From contig DVMO01000133.1 of assembly GCA_018714945.1 (NCBI GenBank), forward strand, positions 1 through 29,512: a DNA stretch of 29,512 bases, written 5' to 3'. Shown one piece after another: positions 1 to 7,398 of the stretch. Positions within the stretch are counted from its first letter, which is position 1. Each line of letters opens with the position of its first letter. A program made the position numbers and the translations under genes. This DNA is from Fimisoma avicola (lineage in GTDB: Bacteria; Bacillota; Clostridia; Peptostreptococcales; Anaerovoracaceae). The notes beneath the pieces were generated by a model. That model was not told the origin of the DNA and made no database searches. It worked only from the letters and a program-made list of their open reading frames with translations.

Positions 1-203
1 TGTTTTACATGAAAGGATTATCTAAGGATCTGGTGACTTCAAAGGTGCCCGTCATCGCATCGGTAGAAACGGTCGTGGCTGCCCTTATCGGGATACTGGT
101 ATTTACTGAGGATGTGACATTATATAAACTGATCGGAATACTGTGCGTCATGATCTCCATATTTATCATGAACATGCAGGGAGAGGACAGACATAGCCGC
201 TAA
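1..203 (+). CDS. EamA/DMT-family transporter, C-terminal fragment
   Basis: This is the 3' end of a gene that begins before the window; the frame is open from the first bases and ends in TAA at 201-203. The visible part (about 66 residues) has two hydrophobic helices, around VPVIASVETVVAALIGILVF and then LIGILCVMISIFIMN. The 'ASVETVVAALIG...F.ED' pattern matches the final two helices of EamA (DMT superfamily) transporters, where the usual form is 'EPVVAALLG..LL.E'. The family exports or imports small metabolites across the cytoplasmic membrane; the substrate cannot be told from this fragment. Its stop overlaps the stop of the convergent flavodoxin gene by 3 bp. Confidence 0.75.
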   Translation, partial: FYMKGLSKDLVTSKVPVIASVETVVAALIGILVFTEDVTLYKLIGILCVMISIFIMNMQGEDRHSR

Positions 204-748
204 AAGCATTTAAACTGCAATATCCGTGCGGCGATGGGCCCAAGGCACTGATGATCGGTGAAATCAACTTTGCCGCCATATGTCTGGATGACGGCACGGT
301 CTTCGGCAGAAAGCCCTTCATAGGGCTTTTTCTTTATGGAATTGTACAGAAGGGACATGATAAACCTGTGGCCCTTTGAAAGACGGGCATAATCAATGCC
401 GCCCCGCAGATGGAAGAATTCGGTCTTTTTTGGCATAAAATCACCGAACTGCCTTGAGACAGATGACATAATGCTGGCTTTGTTCTGCGGGTCTTTCGGA
501 TCGGCTAATCCTACGGTAACGATGAAAAAAGGGGGACGACAGCACTTGGGCAGATGACGGAGGACGCTGGAAAGTCCCAAAAGCCCTCCGGCATAAAGGC
601 CTCCCATATATATTATCAGATCCATCGAGGACAGATCTTTGGGGCAATGCTTATGGTCAAAGACTGCGATCCCTGTAAGGTCAGAAAGTTTTTCTGCATA
701 CGATCTGGTATGACCGTAGTGACTGCCGTATATTATCACGCTCTTCAT
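200..748 (-). CDS. Flavodoxin-like protein (HemG-type flavodoxin domain)
   Basis: This encodes a soluble protein of about 182 residues with a flavodoxin fold, predicted to bind FMN. The N-terminus reads MKSVIIYGSHYGHTRSYAEK, a beta strand followed by the flavodoxin phosphate loop (S/T-x-x-G-x-T). A second strand, DLIIYMGGLYAGG, resembles the substrate loop of the flavodoxin-domain group that includes protoporphyrinogen oxidase HemG. I chose the ATG at 748 because the flavodoxin strand starts there and the ATG overlaps the TGA of the upstream gene (ATGA); the longer reading frame up to 814 only adds a basic leader in another gene's territory. It is translationally coupled to the small membrane protein upstream, which suggests a membrane-associated electron-transfer pair. 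The actual redox partner is unknown. Confidence 0.72.
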   Translation of the reverse strand: MKSVIIYGSHYGHTRSYAEKLSDLTGIAVFDHKHCPKDLSSMDLIIYMGGLYAGGLLGLSSVLRHLPKCCRPPFFIVTVGLADPKDPQNKASIMSSVSRQFGDFMPKKTEFFHLRGGIDYARLSKGHRFIMSLLYNSIKKKPYEGLSAEDRAVIQTYGGKVDFTDHQCLGPIAARILQFKCF

Positions 749-990
749 TTGGACAGCTTCTCTTTTATGTCTGAAAAGACGGTGTATGAACTTCCGCCGA
801 GAAACATCAGGCATATGGCACAGGCAAATCCGGACGATGCCATGGCATGGCCTACCGCTGTTCCTGCATGTGCTGCTCCTGCAACCTCCACCATATGAGC
901 AGCAAAGTAAAACAGGAATGCGGCAGAAACCACTGCGATCAGATAAGGCGCGATCTTAAATATCTTTTTCTTGTTTTCATAAGTATCCAT
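745..990 (-). CDS. Small two-helix membrane protein
   Basis: An 81-residue protein of unknown family. It has a short basic N-terminus (residues 1-12), a hydrophobic helix at about 13-33, a small-residue linker rich in Ala, Gly and His (VEVAGAAHAGTAVGHA), a second hydrophobic helix at about 50-70 and a charged C-terminus (SDIKEKLSK). The loop contains three histidines, possibly useful for metal or heme, but this is only an inference. It is first in a two-gene unit with the flavodoxin-like protein and overlaps it by 4 bp, so the two are probably made together. No strong Shine-Dalgarno sequence is visible before the ATG at 990. Confidence 0.6.
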   Translation of the reverse strand: MDTYENKKKIFKIAPYLIAVVSAAFLFYFAAHMVEVAGAAHAGTAVGHAMASSGFACAICLMFLGGSSYTVFSDIKEKLSK

Positions 991-1072
991 GCTTAAATAC
1001 TAAGCCTGTCCGGCATATGTTTCTATCAGGGAAATGTAAAGCGAAAGTAAAAAATTGTTCCCATAAATACCA

Positions 1073-1101
1073 TTGAAAAATCCGCCGTAGTGTGATTAAA
1101 T
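1073..1101 (+). promoter_or_regulatory. Promoter for the Fe-S scaffold/GGGtGRT unit
   Basis: A TTGAAA at 1073-1078 is followed after 17 bp by TTAAAT at 1096-1101, preceded by TG at 1093-1094 (extended -10). It sits 40 bp before the scaffold gene in the 150-bp divergent gap and fits a vegetative SigA promoter. Confidence 0.5.
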
Positions 1102-1140
1102 AATGGGGAAAGCAATAGCTGCAGATCATGGGAGGAAAAA

Positions 1141-1833
1141 ATGATATACACAAAAGAAATTGAAAACATGTGCCCTGTCCATAAAGGGGCTTATCACGGA
1201 CCTGCCCCGATACCGCAGGAGGGAAAATGGGTGCAGGTGAAAGAAATCTCAGATATTTCCGGCATGACTCACGGAGTCGGCTGGTGCGCTCCTCAGCAGG
1301 GAGCCTGCAAGCTGACACTTAATATAAAAGACGGCATAATCGAAGAAGCCCTTGTGGAGACCATAGGGTGTTCAGGAATGACTCATTCGGCGGCAATGGC
1401 CGGAGAGATCCTTGTTGGCAAGACCATACTCGAGGCCCTCAACACCGATCTGGTATGCGATGCGATCAACACGGCAATGAGGGAATTATTCCTGCAGATC
1501 ACCTATGGCAGGAGCCAGTCTGCATTTTCCGAAGGAGGCCTGGCAATAGGAGCAGGTCTTGAGGATCTTGGCAAAGGTTCAAGGAGCCAGATAGGCACCG
1601 TATATTCCACCAAGGCAAAGGGAGCCAGATATCTGGACCTTGCCGAAGGATATATCACCAGCATAGGACTGGATGAAGAAAACAATATAATAGGATACCA
1701 GTATGTGAACCTCGGAAAGATGATGGACGGCATCAAGGCAGGCGATGATCCGGCAGAAGCTGTGAAAAAAGCCAGCGGTGAGTACGGCAGATTTTCTGAA
1801 GCGGTCAAGACCATAGATCCGAGAAGGGAATAG
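1141..1833 (+). CDS. NifU/IscU-like iron-sulfur cluster scaffold protein
   Basis: A 230-residue protein whose middle matches the IscU/NifU N-terminal scaffold fold. 'ETIGCSGMTHSAAMAGEILVG' (Cys77) lines up with the 'YGCGSAIASSS...G' segment of IscU. Other cysteines are Cys11, Cys49, Cys56 and Cys106. The third IscU ligand, the late His-Cys pair near the end of the fold, is not present in the usual place, and the protein is about 100 residues longer than IscU. No cysteine desulfurase gene is nearby. The start follows GGGAGG at about 1130-1135. Twelve base pairs downstream lies the GGGtGRT gene, so the two form an operon ended by the 2863 terminator. The scaffold role is inferred from family resemblance; its client is unknown. 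Confidence 0.8.
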   Translation: MIYTKEIENMCPVHKGAYHGPAPIPQEGKWVQVKEISDISGMTHGVGWCAPQQGACKLTLNIKDGIIEEALVETIGCSGMTHSAAMAGEILVGKTILEALNTDLVCDAINTAMRELFLQITYGRSQSAFSEGGLAIGAGLEDLGKGSRSQIGTVYSTKAKGARYLDLAEGYITSIGLDEENNIIGYQYVNLGKMMDGIKAGDDPAEAVKKASGEYGRFSEAVKTIDPRRE

Positions 1834-1844
1834 GAGGGACAGAA

Positions 1845-2843
1845 ATGATAACTTTTGAGAATTATGATAGGAAGATCAGCAAGATCATGGCTGTCCTCAA
1901 CAGATACGGCATCAAAGACCTTGAGGACGCCGCTGACATATGCAGACAGAACGGAATAGACCCTTATGAAACAGCAAAAAGCATTCAGCCCATATGCTTT
2001 GAAGATGTACGCTATGCCTATGTGGCCGGCGCTGCAATAGCCATCAAAAAAGGCTGCCGCAAGGCTGCCGATGCTGCAGAGGCCATAGGAGAAGGACTCC
2101 AGGCTTTCTGCCTTGACGGATCTGTAGCCGAGGACAGAAAGGTAGGCATAGGCCACGGTAATCTGGCTGCCATGCTCCTGCGGGAGGAGACCAGATGTTT
2201 CGCATTTCTTGCAGGACATGAATCTTTTGCCGCAGCGGAAGGAGCTATCGGGATAGCCAAGTCTGCAAACAAGGTCCGCAAGACTCCTCTCAGAGTAATA
2301 TTAAACGGGCTTGGAAAAGACGCTGCTCAGATAATTTCCAGGATAAACGGGTTCACTTATGTACAGACCAGGTTTGACTACTATACGGGTAAAATACAGG
2401 TTGTAAGGGAAATCCCTTATTCCAAAGGGGAAAGAGCCGGGGTACGCTGCTACGGAGTGGACGATGTCCGTGAAGGAGTAGCCGTAATGTGGCTGGAAGA
2501 TGTGGATGTGTCCATCACAGGCAACTCAACAAATCCTACCAGGTTCCAGCATCCGGTAGCAGGCACATACAAAAAAGAATGCTGGGAAAAAGGGAAAAAA
2601 TATTTTTCGGTGGCTTCCGGCGGAGGTACAGGCAGGACGCTTCATCCTGATAATATGGCTGCTGGACCGGCATCTTATGGTATGACGGATACCATGGGCA
2701 GGATGCATTCAGACGCCCAGTTTGCAGGATCCTCATCAGTGCCTGCCCATGTGGCCATGATGGGATATGTGGGAATGGGCAACAACCCTATGGTCGGAGC
2801 TACAGTTGCCGTAGCAGTTTCCATTGAGGAAGCGTTAAAATAA
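1845..2843 (+). CDS. GGGtGRT-family protein of unknown function
   Basis: A 332-residue soluble protein that carries the name-giving motif GGGTGRT at residues 259-265, followed by LHPDNMAAGPASYGMTDTMG. Proteins of this family occur mostly in Clostridia and have no firmly assigned function. The conserved Gly/Thr-rich loop followed by His/Asp suggests nucleotide or metal binding, but that is inference. The start ATG at 1845 follows AGGAGG at about 1833-1838. It lies directly after the IscU-like scaffold gene, shares its promoter and is followed by a Rho-independent terminator, so a role involving Fe-S cluster supply is plausible. Length and context appear complete, with no frameshift seen. Confidence 0.85.
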   Translation: MITFENYDRKISKIMAVLNRYGIKDLEDAADICRQNGIDPYETAKSIQPICFEDVRYAYVAGAAIAIKKGCRKAADAAEAIGEGLQAFCLDGSVAEDRKVGIGHGNLAAMLLREETRCFAFLAGHESFAAAEGAIGIAKSANKVRKTPLRVILNGLGKDAAQIISRINGFTYVQTRFDYYTGKIQVVREIPYSKGERAGVRCYGVDDVREGVAVMWLEDVDVSITGNSTNPTRFQHPVAGTYKKECWEKGKKYFSVASGGGTGRTLHPDNMAAGPASYGMTDTMGRMHSDAQFAGSSSVPAHVAMMGYVGMGNNPMVGATVAVAVSIEEALK

Positions 2844-2862
2844 AGTTCAGAGTTTTAATCAG

Positions 2863-2906
2863 GCGTAGCTTTGGGTATAATAAAATATTCAAAGCTACGC
2901 GTTTTT
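2863..2906 (+). terminator. Rho-independent terminator after the GGGtGRT gene
   Basis: A perfect 11-bp stem (gcgtagctttg at 2863-2873 with caaagctacgc at 2890-2900) with a 16-nt loop is followed by GTTTTT. It separates the scaffold/GGGtGRT unit from the ATP synthase operon. Confidence 0.85.
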
Positions 2907-2916
2907 ATGTTATAAT
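2888..2916 (+). promoter_or_regulatory. Probable promoter of the ATP synthase operon
   Basis: A consensus TATAAT at 2911-2916 has TTCAAA (four of six matches to TTGACA) 17 bp upstream at 2888-2893. It lies just after the terminator and 45 bp before atpB. The -35 part overlaps the 3' arm of the terminator. Confidence 0.5.
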
Positions 2917-2961
2917 CACTTTATGTGATAATTTAAGCATCATGCTGATAAGGAGGCAGAT

Positions 2962-3825
2962 ATGAAAAGCAATAGGCGCACATTTTTAGTGCTGTGGATA
3001 TGCCTTGCGGCTGCTTTCCTGGCAGGAAGCCTGCTGACCATGCCGTCTTCAGGCGCAGAAGGAGAAACCATCCAGGAAACCATGCGAGATGCTGTGCTCC
3101 ATGAGACCAATCAGATCGACCTGTTTGGCCTGACCACCGTAAACCCCGGTTATATATCTTCCCTGGCGGTTACGGTGATACTGCTGGTCATAGCGTTGTG
3201 CATACGCATATTCGCCATACCCAGGTTCAAATATGTGCCGGGCAGGCTGCAGATGTTCCTTGAACAGGTGGTCGGCCTGTTCGACGGACTGGCCAAGAGC
3301 AGCAGCCCGTGGCGCAACAGCTTTCTGGGAGCATATATATTCGCGGCGGGCGTATTTATTTTTTCCAGTACGCTGTTTGAACTGTTCGGCTTTCAGGTGA
3401 TCGCAACATCGGGACATTCTGTTGCCCTTCCGGCTCCTTTGTCGGACATCAATGCGGCCATCATGCTGGGCGTCCTCTCCTATTTTATCATCGTATCGGG
3501 GGCTATAGCGGGCAACGGTATACGGGGAATAGGAAAGGCTCTGACGGAAGTATCGCTGCTGATCTCCATGAGTTTCAGGTTGTTCGGAGCACTTCTCAGC
3601 GGCATGCTGGTGACGGAGCTGGTGTATTATTATGCGGCTCTCAGCTTCGGCATACCGGTGATCGTTGCCGTTATGTTCACATTGCTCCATGCGCTGATAC
3701 AGAGTTATGTGCTCACCATGCTGACGGCGCTGTTTTACGGCGAAATGTCAGAGCCATCCCATAAAGAACCGCGCCGCAGGCGCGCAGAGCAGGTGCAGGC
3801 TGCTCAAATCCAAAAGAAAGACTGA
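2962..3825 (+). CDS. atpB: ATP synthase Fo subunit a
   Basis: A 287-residue integral membrane protein, the stator half of the Fo ion channel. The essential arginine is Arg206 in SMSFRLFGALLSGML, and the last helix contains HALIQSYVLTMLTALFYG (Gln247), both hallmarks of subunit a. About six hydrophobic helices are visible. The first, at residues 8-27, may act as a signal anchor, followed by a polar stretch. The C-terminus is an unusual basic and glutamine-rich tail after residue 262. The start follows AAGGAGG. It opens the ATP synthase operon; no atpI or atpZ gene precedes it in the window. Confidence 0.95.
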   Translation: MKSNRRTFLVLWICLAAAFLAGSLLTMPSSGAEGETIQETMRDAVLHETNQIDLFGLTTVNPGYISSLAVTVILLVIALCIRIFAIPRFKYVPGRLQMFLEQVVGLFDGLAKSSSPWRNSFLGAYIFAAGVFIFSSTLFELFGFQVIATSGHSVALPAPLSDINAAIMLGVLSYFIIVSGAIAGNGIRGIGKALTEVSLLISMSFRLFGALLSGMLVTELVYYYAALSFGIPVIVAVMFTLLHALIQSYVLTMLTALFYGEMSEPSHKEPRRRRAEQVQAAQIQKKD

Positions 3826-3835
3826 GGTAAAGACC

Positions 3836-4219
3836 ATGAAAAAGGCAAGGAAACTGCTCATACTTATTTTTATAATCGCAATGACACTGATGACGGCGTC
3901 CGTGGCGCTGGCCTCTTCCGATAACACGGCGGCCCCTGACGCTGCGGCTCAGACCCAGACCCAGAGCGACGAAACACAGTCCGGTGACAGCAACACCATC
4001 GGGATGAAATCCATAGCCGTAGGCATTGCCATCGGTCTTGGAGCCGCAGGAGGCGCGATCGGTATGGGTATCGTAGGCGGAAAATCTGCCGACGGTATAT
4101 CCCGCCAGCCGGAAGCAGAAGGAAAGATCCGTACCAACCTGATGCTGACGCTGGTGTTCATCGAGACTGCCATCATCTATGCGTTGCTGGTAGTTATCTT
4201 GGTAATCTTTGTAATTTAG
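3836..4219 (+). CDS. atpE: ATP synthase Fo subunit c with N-terminal signal peptide
   Basis: A 127-residue c-ring subunit, longer than the usual 70-90. Residues 1-26 look like a cleavable signal peptide (MKKARKLL, hydrophobic core, then ALA|SS). Residues 27-54 are a polar Ala/Gln/Thr/Ser/Asp linker. The hairpin itself runs from about 56 to 127. Helix 1 is glycine-rich (GLGAAGGAIGMGIVGG), the polar loop is SRQPEAEGKI (Arg90-Gln91-Pro92), and helix 2 carries the ion-binding Glu110 in FIETAIIYALL. The residue where Na+-binding rings have Gln is Met77, although Thr111 and Tyr115 are present. This favours protons, but the call is only an inference. Confidence 0.93.
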   Translation: MKKARKLLILIFIIAMTLMTASVALASSDNTAAPDAAAQTQTQSDETQSGDSNTIGMKSIAVGIAIGLGAAGGAIGMGIVGGKSADGISRQPEAEGKIRTNLMLTLVFIETAIIYALLVVILVIFVI

Positions 4220-4234
4220 AAAGCAGGTATAAAT

Positions 4235-4735
4235 ATGAACATTCCATTGAACATAGACTGGCAGCAGATCTTATTGCATCTGTTCAACTTTGCAATATTG
4301 GTCGGAGGGCTTTATCTGCTCCTCTATAATCCTGTCAAAAAATTCATCAAGAAGAGAGAAGAACACTATGTACAGGTGGATCAGGAAGCTGAAGGCAAAA
4401 GGCAGGAAGCAGCGGAGCTGGCCGAACAGCACAGAGTAAGGCTACAGGAGGTAGACAAGGAGATCGCCCTGAAAAAAGCTGAAGCCCAGAAAGAAATCGA
4501 CAGCATGAGAGAAGAACAGCTTGCCGAGGCCCAGAAACAGGCCGAAGCCATCCTTGTCCAGGCCAAGGCTGCTGCAGAACAGGAGCGTCAGGAGATAATG
4601 GATAAAATGTCAGACCAGCTAAAGGATCTGGTGCTGAACGCTGCGGAGAAGATAATGCTAAAGGATCAAAAGGACCCTTACCAGCAGTTCCTGGATCTGG
4701 CGGAAAGGGAGGGTTCCAATGGCAAGGAACAATAA
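4235..4735 (+). CDS. atpF: ATP synthase Fo subunit b
   Basis: A 166-residue peripheral-stalk subunit. There is one membrane helix at about residues 12-31 (LLHLFNFAILVGGLYLLLYN), the conserved 'NPVKKFIKKRE' turn, then a long charged coiled coil rich in Ala, Glu, Gln and Lys to about residue 135. The C-terminus (DPYQQFLDLAER) would normally contact the delta subunit. Only one b gene is present, so a homodimer is expected. Its last 17 bp overlap the start of the delta-alpha fusion gene, implying coupled translation. Confidence 0.95.
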   Translation: MNIPLNIDWQQILLHLFNFAILVGGLYLLLYNPVKKFIKKREEHYVQVDQEAEGKRQEAAELAEQHRVRLQEVDKEIALKKAEAQKEIDSMREEQLAEAQKQAEAILVQAKAAAEQERQEIMDKMSDQLKDLVLNAAEKIMLKDQKDPYQQFLDLAEREGSNGKEQ

Positions 4736-6482
4736 AGACCGGGCCGTGCTGCGGAGCAGCGTAGCCCCCGATCAGGCAACAAAGGAAAGGCTGCAGCATG
4801 TGCTGGAAAAAAAGTACGGTCAGCCTGTACAGATAGAATGGGAAAAAGATTCTGACCTGCAGGACGGTTTCATCCTTCAGGTGGGGACCGACATATATGA
4901 CTGGAGCATAGAAGGCCGGCTCAGGCAGTTCAAAGAACATCTTGAAAAGTTCCACCCTTCGGAAGGAGAGGTGATCCCTCTCATCAAGGAGACCGTAGAG
5001 AACTGGGTCCCGGAAGTATCTCCCGAAGAAATAGGCGAAGTGCTTACGGTGGGAGACGGGATCGCTACGGTAGCAGGCCTTGAAAACGCAACATACGGAG
5101 AGATACTGCTGTTTTCCTCCGGGATAAAGGGCATGGTGCAGGACCTTCGCCGGGACGGCATAGGATGCATGATCTTCGGTGATGATGAAGAGATCGTTGA
5201 AGGCAGCATGGTGCGCAGGAGCGGCAAGACAGCCGGAGTGCCGGTGGGAAACGCATTCCTGGGCAGAGTTGTCAATGCCCTGGGCGAACCTATAGACGGA
5301 AGAGGAGAGATAACCGCCGCCGATTATCGTCCCATAGAGGCCAAGGCGCCTGAGATAATAGACAGGCAGCCCGTGGACACACCTCTTGAAACCGGTATAC
5401 TGACCATAGACTCGATGTTCCCTATAGGAAGGGGGCAGAGAGAACTTATAATCGGAGACCGCCAGACAGGAAAAACTGCCATAGCTCTGGATGCCATACT
5501 GAACCAGAAGGGCAAGGATGTGATATGCATATATGTGGCCATCGGCCAGAAAGCCAGTTCCGTTGCCCAGATCGTGGAGACTCTGAAAAAACACGATGCC
5601 ATGAAGTATTCCATCATCGTCCATGCTTCAGCCAGTGATTCGGCAACATTGCAGTATATAGCGCCATATGCCGGATGCGCCATAGGCGAGTATTTCATGT
5701 ACAGCGGAAAAGATGTGCTCATAATATATGACGACCTTACGAAGCATGCTATAGCCTACAGGGCACTGAGCCTGCTGCTGGAGCGCTCTCCAGGAAGAGA
5801 GGCTTTTCCAGGGGATGTATTCTATCTTCATTCAAGGCTCCTGGAAAGGTCTGCCCGCCTTTCAGATGAAAAAGGAGGTGGCAGCATGACCGCCCTGCCT
5901 ATAGTTGAGACTCAGGCAGGAGATGTTTCAGCTTATATACCTACCAATATAATCTCCATAACCGACGGTCAGATCTTCCTTGAAAGTGATCTGTTCTTCT
6001 CAGGTCAGCGTCCTGCTGTAAATGTGGGACTTTCGGTATCCCGTGTGGGCGGAGATGCTCAGACAAAGGCAATGAAGACAGCAGCCGGAGCCATCCGTCT
6101 GGACCTTGCCCAGTTCAGGGAAATGGAAGTTTTTACACAGTTTTCCAGCGACCTTGATGAAGTGACAAAAAAACAGATCGCATACGGTCAGGGCCTCATG
6201 CGGCTGCTGCGCCAGCCGCAGTATCATCCGATGAAGCAGCACCAGCAGGTCATATTGCTGGTGACCGCCCTTGCGCATGTGATGCAGGATATACCGGTGC
6301 AGTATATAGACAGTTTCCGGCAGGACCTTATAAAACACATGGAGACCAACGCATCGGCGCTGTGCCGCAAGATCGACGCCACAGGGAAGATGGACAAAGA
6401 GGATCAGGAGTCAATAGTCAACATGGCAAAGGCTTTTCTGGACGAGTCGGGTGAAAAATATCTCGGAAAGGATAAGGGGTAA
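4719..6482 (+). CDS. atpA: ATP synthase F1: delta C-terminal domain fused to subunit alpha
   Basis: A 587-residue protein, about 85 longer than a normal alpha subunit. Residues about 11-79 match the C-terminal domain of delta/OSCP, including 'KKYGQPVQIEWEKDSDLQDG' and 'VGTDIYDWSIEGRLRQFKE', which corresponds to the family's 'VGd.vyDgSvrgrLe.l'. The N-terminal helical domain of delta is absent. From about residue 85 it is a full alpha subunit: VGDGIATVAGL near 111, Walker A GDRQTGKT at 246-253 and the arginine-finger region SVSRVGGDAQTKAMK. The start ATG at 4719 follows GGGAGGG and overlaps atpF. No separate delta gene lies in the operon, so this fused domain probably links F1 to subunit b. 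Confidence 0.92.
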   Translation: MARNNKDRAVLRSSVAPDQATKERLQHVLEKKYGQPVQIEWEKDSDLQDGFILQVGTDIYDWSIEGRLRQFKEHLEKFHPSEGEVIPLIKETVENWVPEVSPEEIGEVLTVGDGIATVAGLENATYGEILLFSSGIKGMVQDLRRDGIGCMIFGDDEEIVEGSMVRRSGKTAGVPVGNAFLGRVVNALGEPIDGRGEITAADYRPIEAKAPEIIDRQPVDTPLETGILTIDSMFPIGRGQRELIIGDRQTGKTAIALDAILNQKGKDVICIYVAIGQKASSVAQIVETLKKHDAMKYSIIVHASASDSATLQYIAPYAGCAIGEYFMYSGKDVLIIYDDLTKHAIAYRALSLLLERSPGREAFPGDVFYLHSRLLERSARLSDEKGGGSMTALPIVETQAGDVSAYIPTNIISITDGQIFLESDLFFSGQRPAVNVGLSVSRVGGDAQTKAMKTAAGAIRLDLAQFREMEVFTQFSSDLDEVTKKQIAYGQGLMRLLRQPQYHPMKQHQQVILLVTALAHVMQDIPVQYIDSFRQDLIKHMETNASALCRKIDATGKMDKEDQESIVNMAKAFLDESGEKYLGKDKG

Positions 6483-6487
6483 GACAT

Positions 6488-7393
6488 ATGCCAAGTGCAG
6501 CAGAAGTAAAGGGGCGGATCAAGAGTATTGAAGACACCAGAAAGATCACCAATGCCATGTACCTCATCGCCTCGACCAAACTGCGCAGGGCAAAGAACGA
6601 TCTGGAAAGGACCAGACCCTATTTTTACGCTCTGCGCAACGAGATAAAGAGGATATTCCGCACAGTGCGAGATGTGGAAAGCCAGTATTTTTACCCTCCG
6701 GGAGACGAACCCATAACCGAAGGTACTTTTGGATGTCTCGTGATAACCGCCGACAAAGGGCTGGCAGGGTCATACAACCAGAATGTCATAAAAAAGGCCA
6801 TGAGCCTGCTGGAAAAACATTCCGATACTCAGCTGTTCGTGGTCGGAGAATACGGAAGACATTTTTTTGACCAGCATAATATCCCCATTGAACATTCATT
6901 TCTGTATACAGCGCAGAATCCCACCATGGACAGGGCCAGGGAGATAAGTTCGCTGCTGCTTGAAAAATTCGATCAGGGATTGCTCAAAAAGATATATATA
7001 GTATATACGGATATGGAAAACAGCCTTAACTCCGAGGCCATATCCACAAGGATCCTTCCGTTCCACCGGGGACATTTTATGACTCCGGATGATGAGAATG
7101 CCAGAGTGGTCCAGTATGAATTTGAACCATCTGTAAGGGCGGTGCTCAACAATGTAATGCCAAGCTATGTATCGGGGTTCATTTACAGCGCTCTGGTCGA
7201 CAGCTTCTGCAGCGAACAGAACGCAAGAATGAACGCAATGAGTGCAGCCAACGATAATGCGGAAGAACTTCTGGAAGGGCTGTCTACCGAGTATAACAGG
7301 ATAAGGCAGTCCAAGATAACCCAGGAGATCACCGAGATCACCGCCGGAGCCAAGGCCCAGAAGCGGAAACGAGAACGCAGAAAGGAAGTATAG
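6488..7393 (+). CDS. atpG: ATP synthase F1 subunit gamma
   Basis: A 301-residue rotor-shaft subunit. The N-terminal helix reads VKGRIKSIEDTRKITNAMYL and continues IASTKLRRAKNDLE, the conserved coiled-coil start that enters the alpha3beta3 cavity. The middle has the conserved 'LVITADKGLAGSYNQNVIK', and the C-terminal helix has 'NARMNAMSAANDNAEELLEGL...YNRIRQSKITQEITEI', which pairs with the first helix. The ATG follows AAGGGG, 5 bp after the alpha stop. Length is a little above the usual 285-290 because of a short basic tail (KAQKRKRERRKEV). Confidence 0.96.
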   Translation: MPSAAEVKGRIKSIEDTRKITNAMYLIASTKLRRAKNDLERTRPYFYALRNEIKRIFRTVRDVESQYFYPPGDEPITEGTFGCLVITADKGLAGSYNQNVIKKAMSLLEKHSDTQLFVVGEYGRHFFDQHNIPIEHSFLYTAQNPTMDRAREISSLLLEKFDQGLLKKIYIVYTDMENSLNSEAISTRILPFHRGHFMTPDDENARVVQYEFEPSVRAVLNNVMPSYVSGFIYSALVDSFCSEQNARMNAMSAANDNAEELLEGLSTEYNRIRQSKITQEITEITAGAKAQKRKRERRKEV

Positions 7394-7398
7394 ATACC

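Noticed and set aside
2876..2881. TATAAT in the loop of the 2863 terminator as a promoter
   Set aside because: It has no usable -35 and the TATAAT at 2911 is better placed for atpB.
4347..5624. 425-residue open frame on the minus strand
   Set aside because: It lies opposite atpF and the delta-alpha gene, has no family-like motifs or ribosome site and is a shadow of their codon use.
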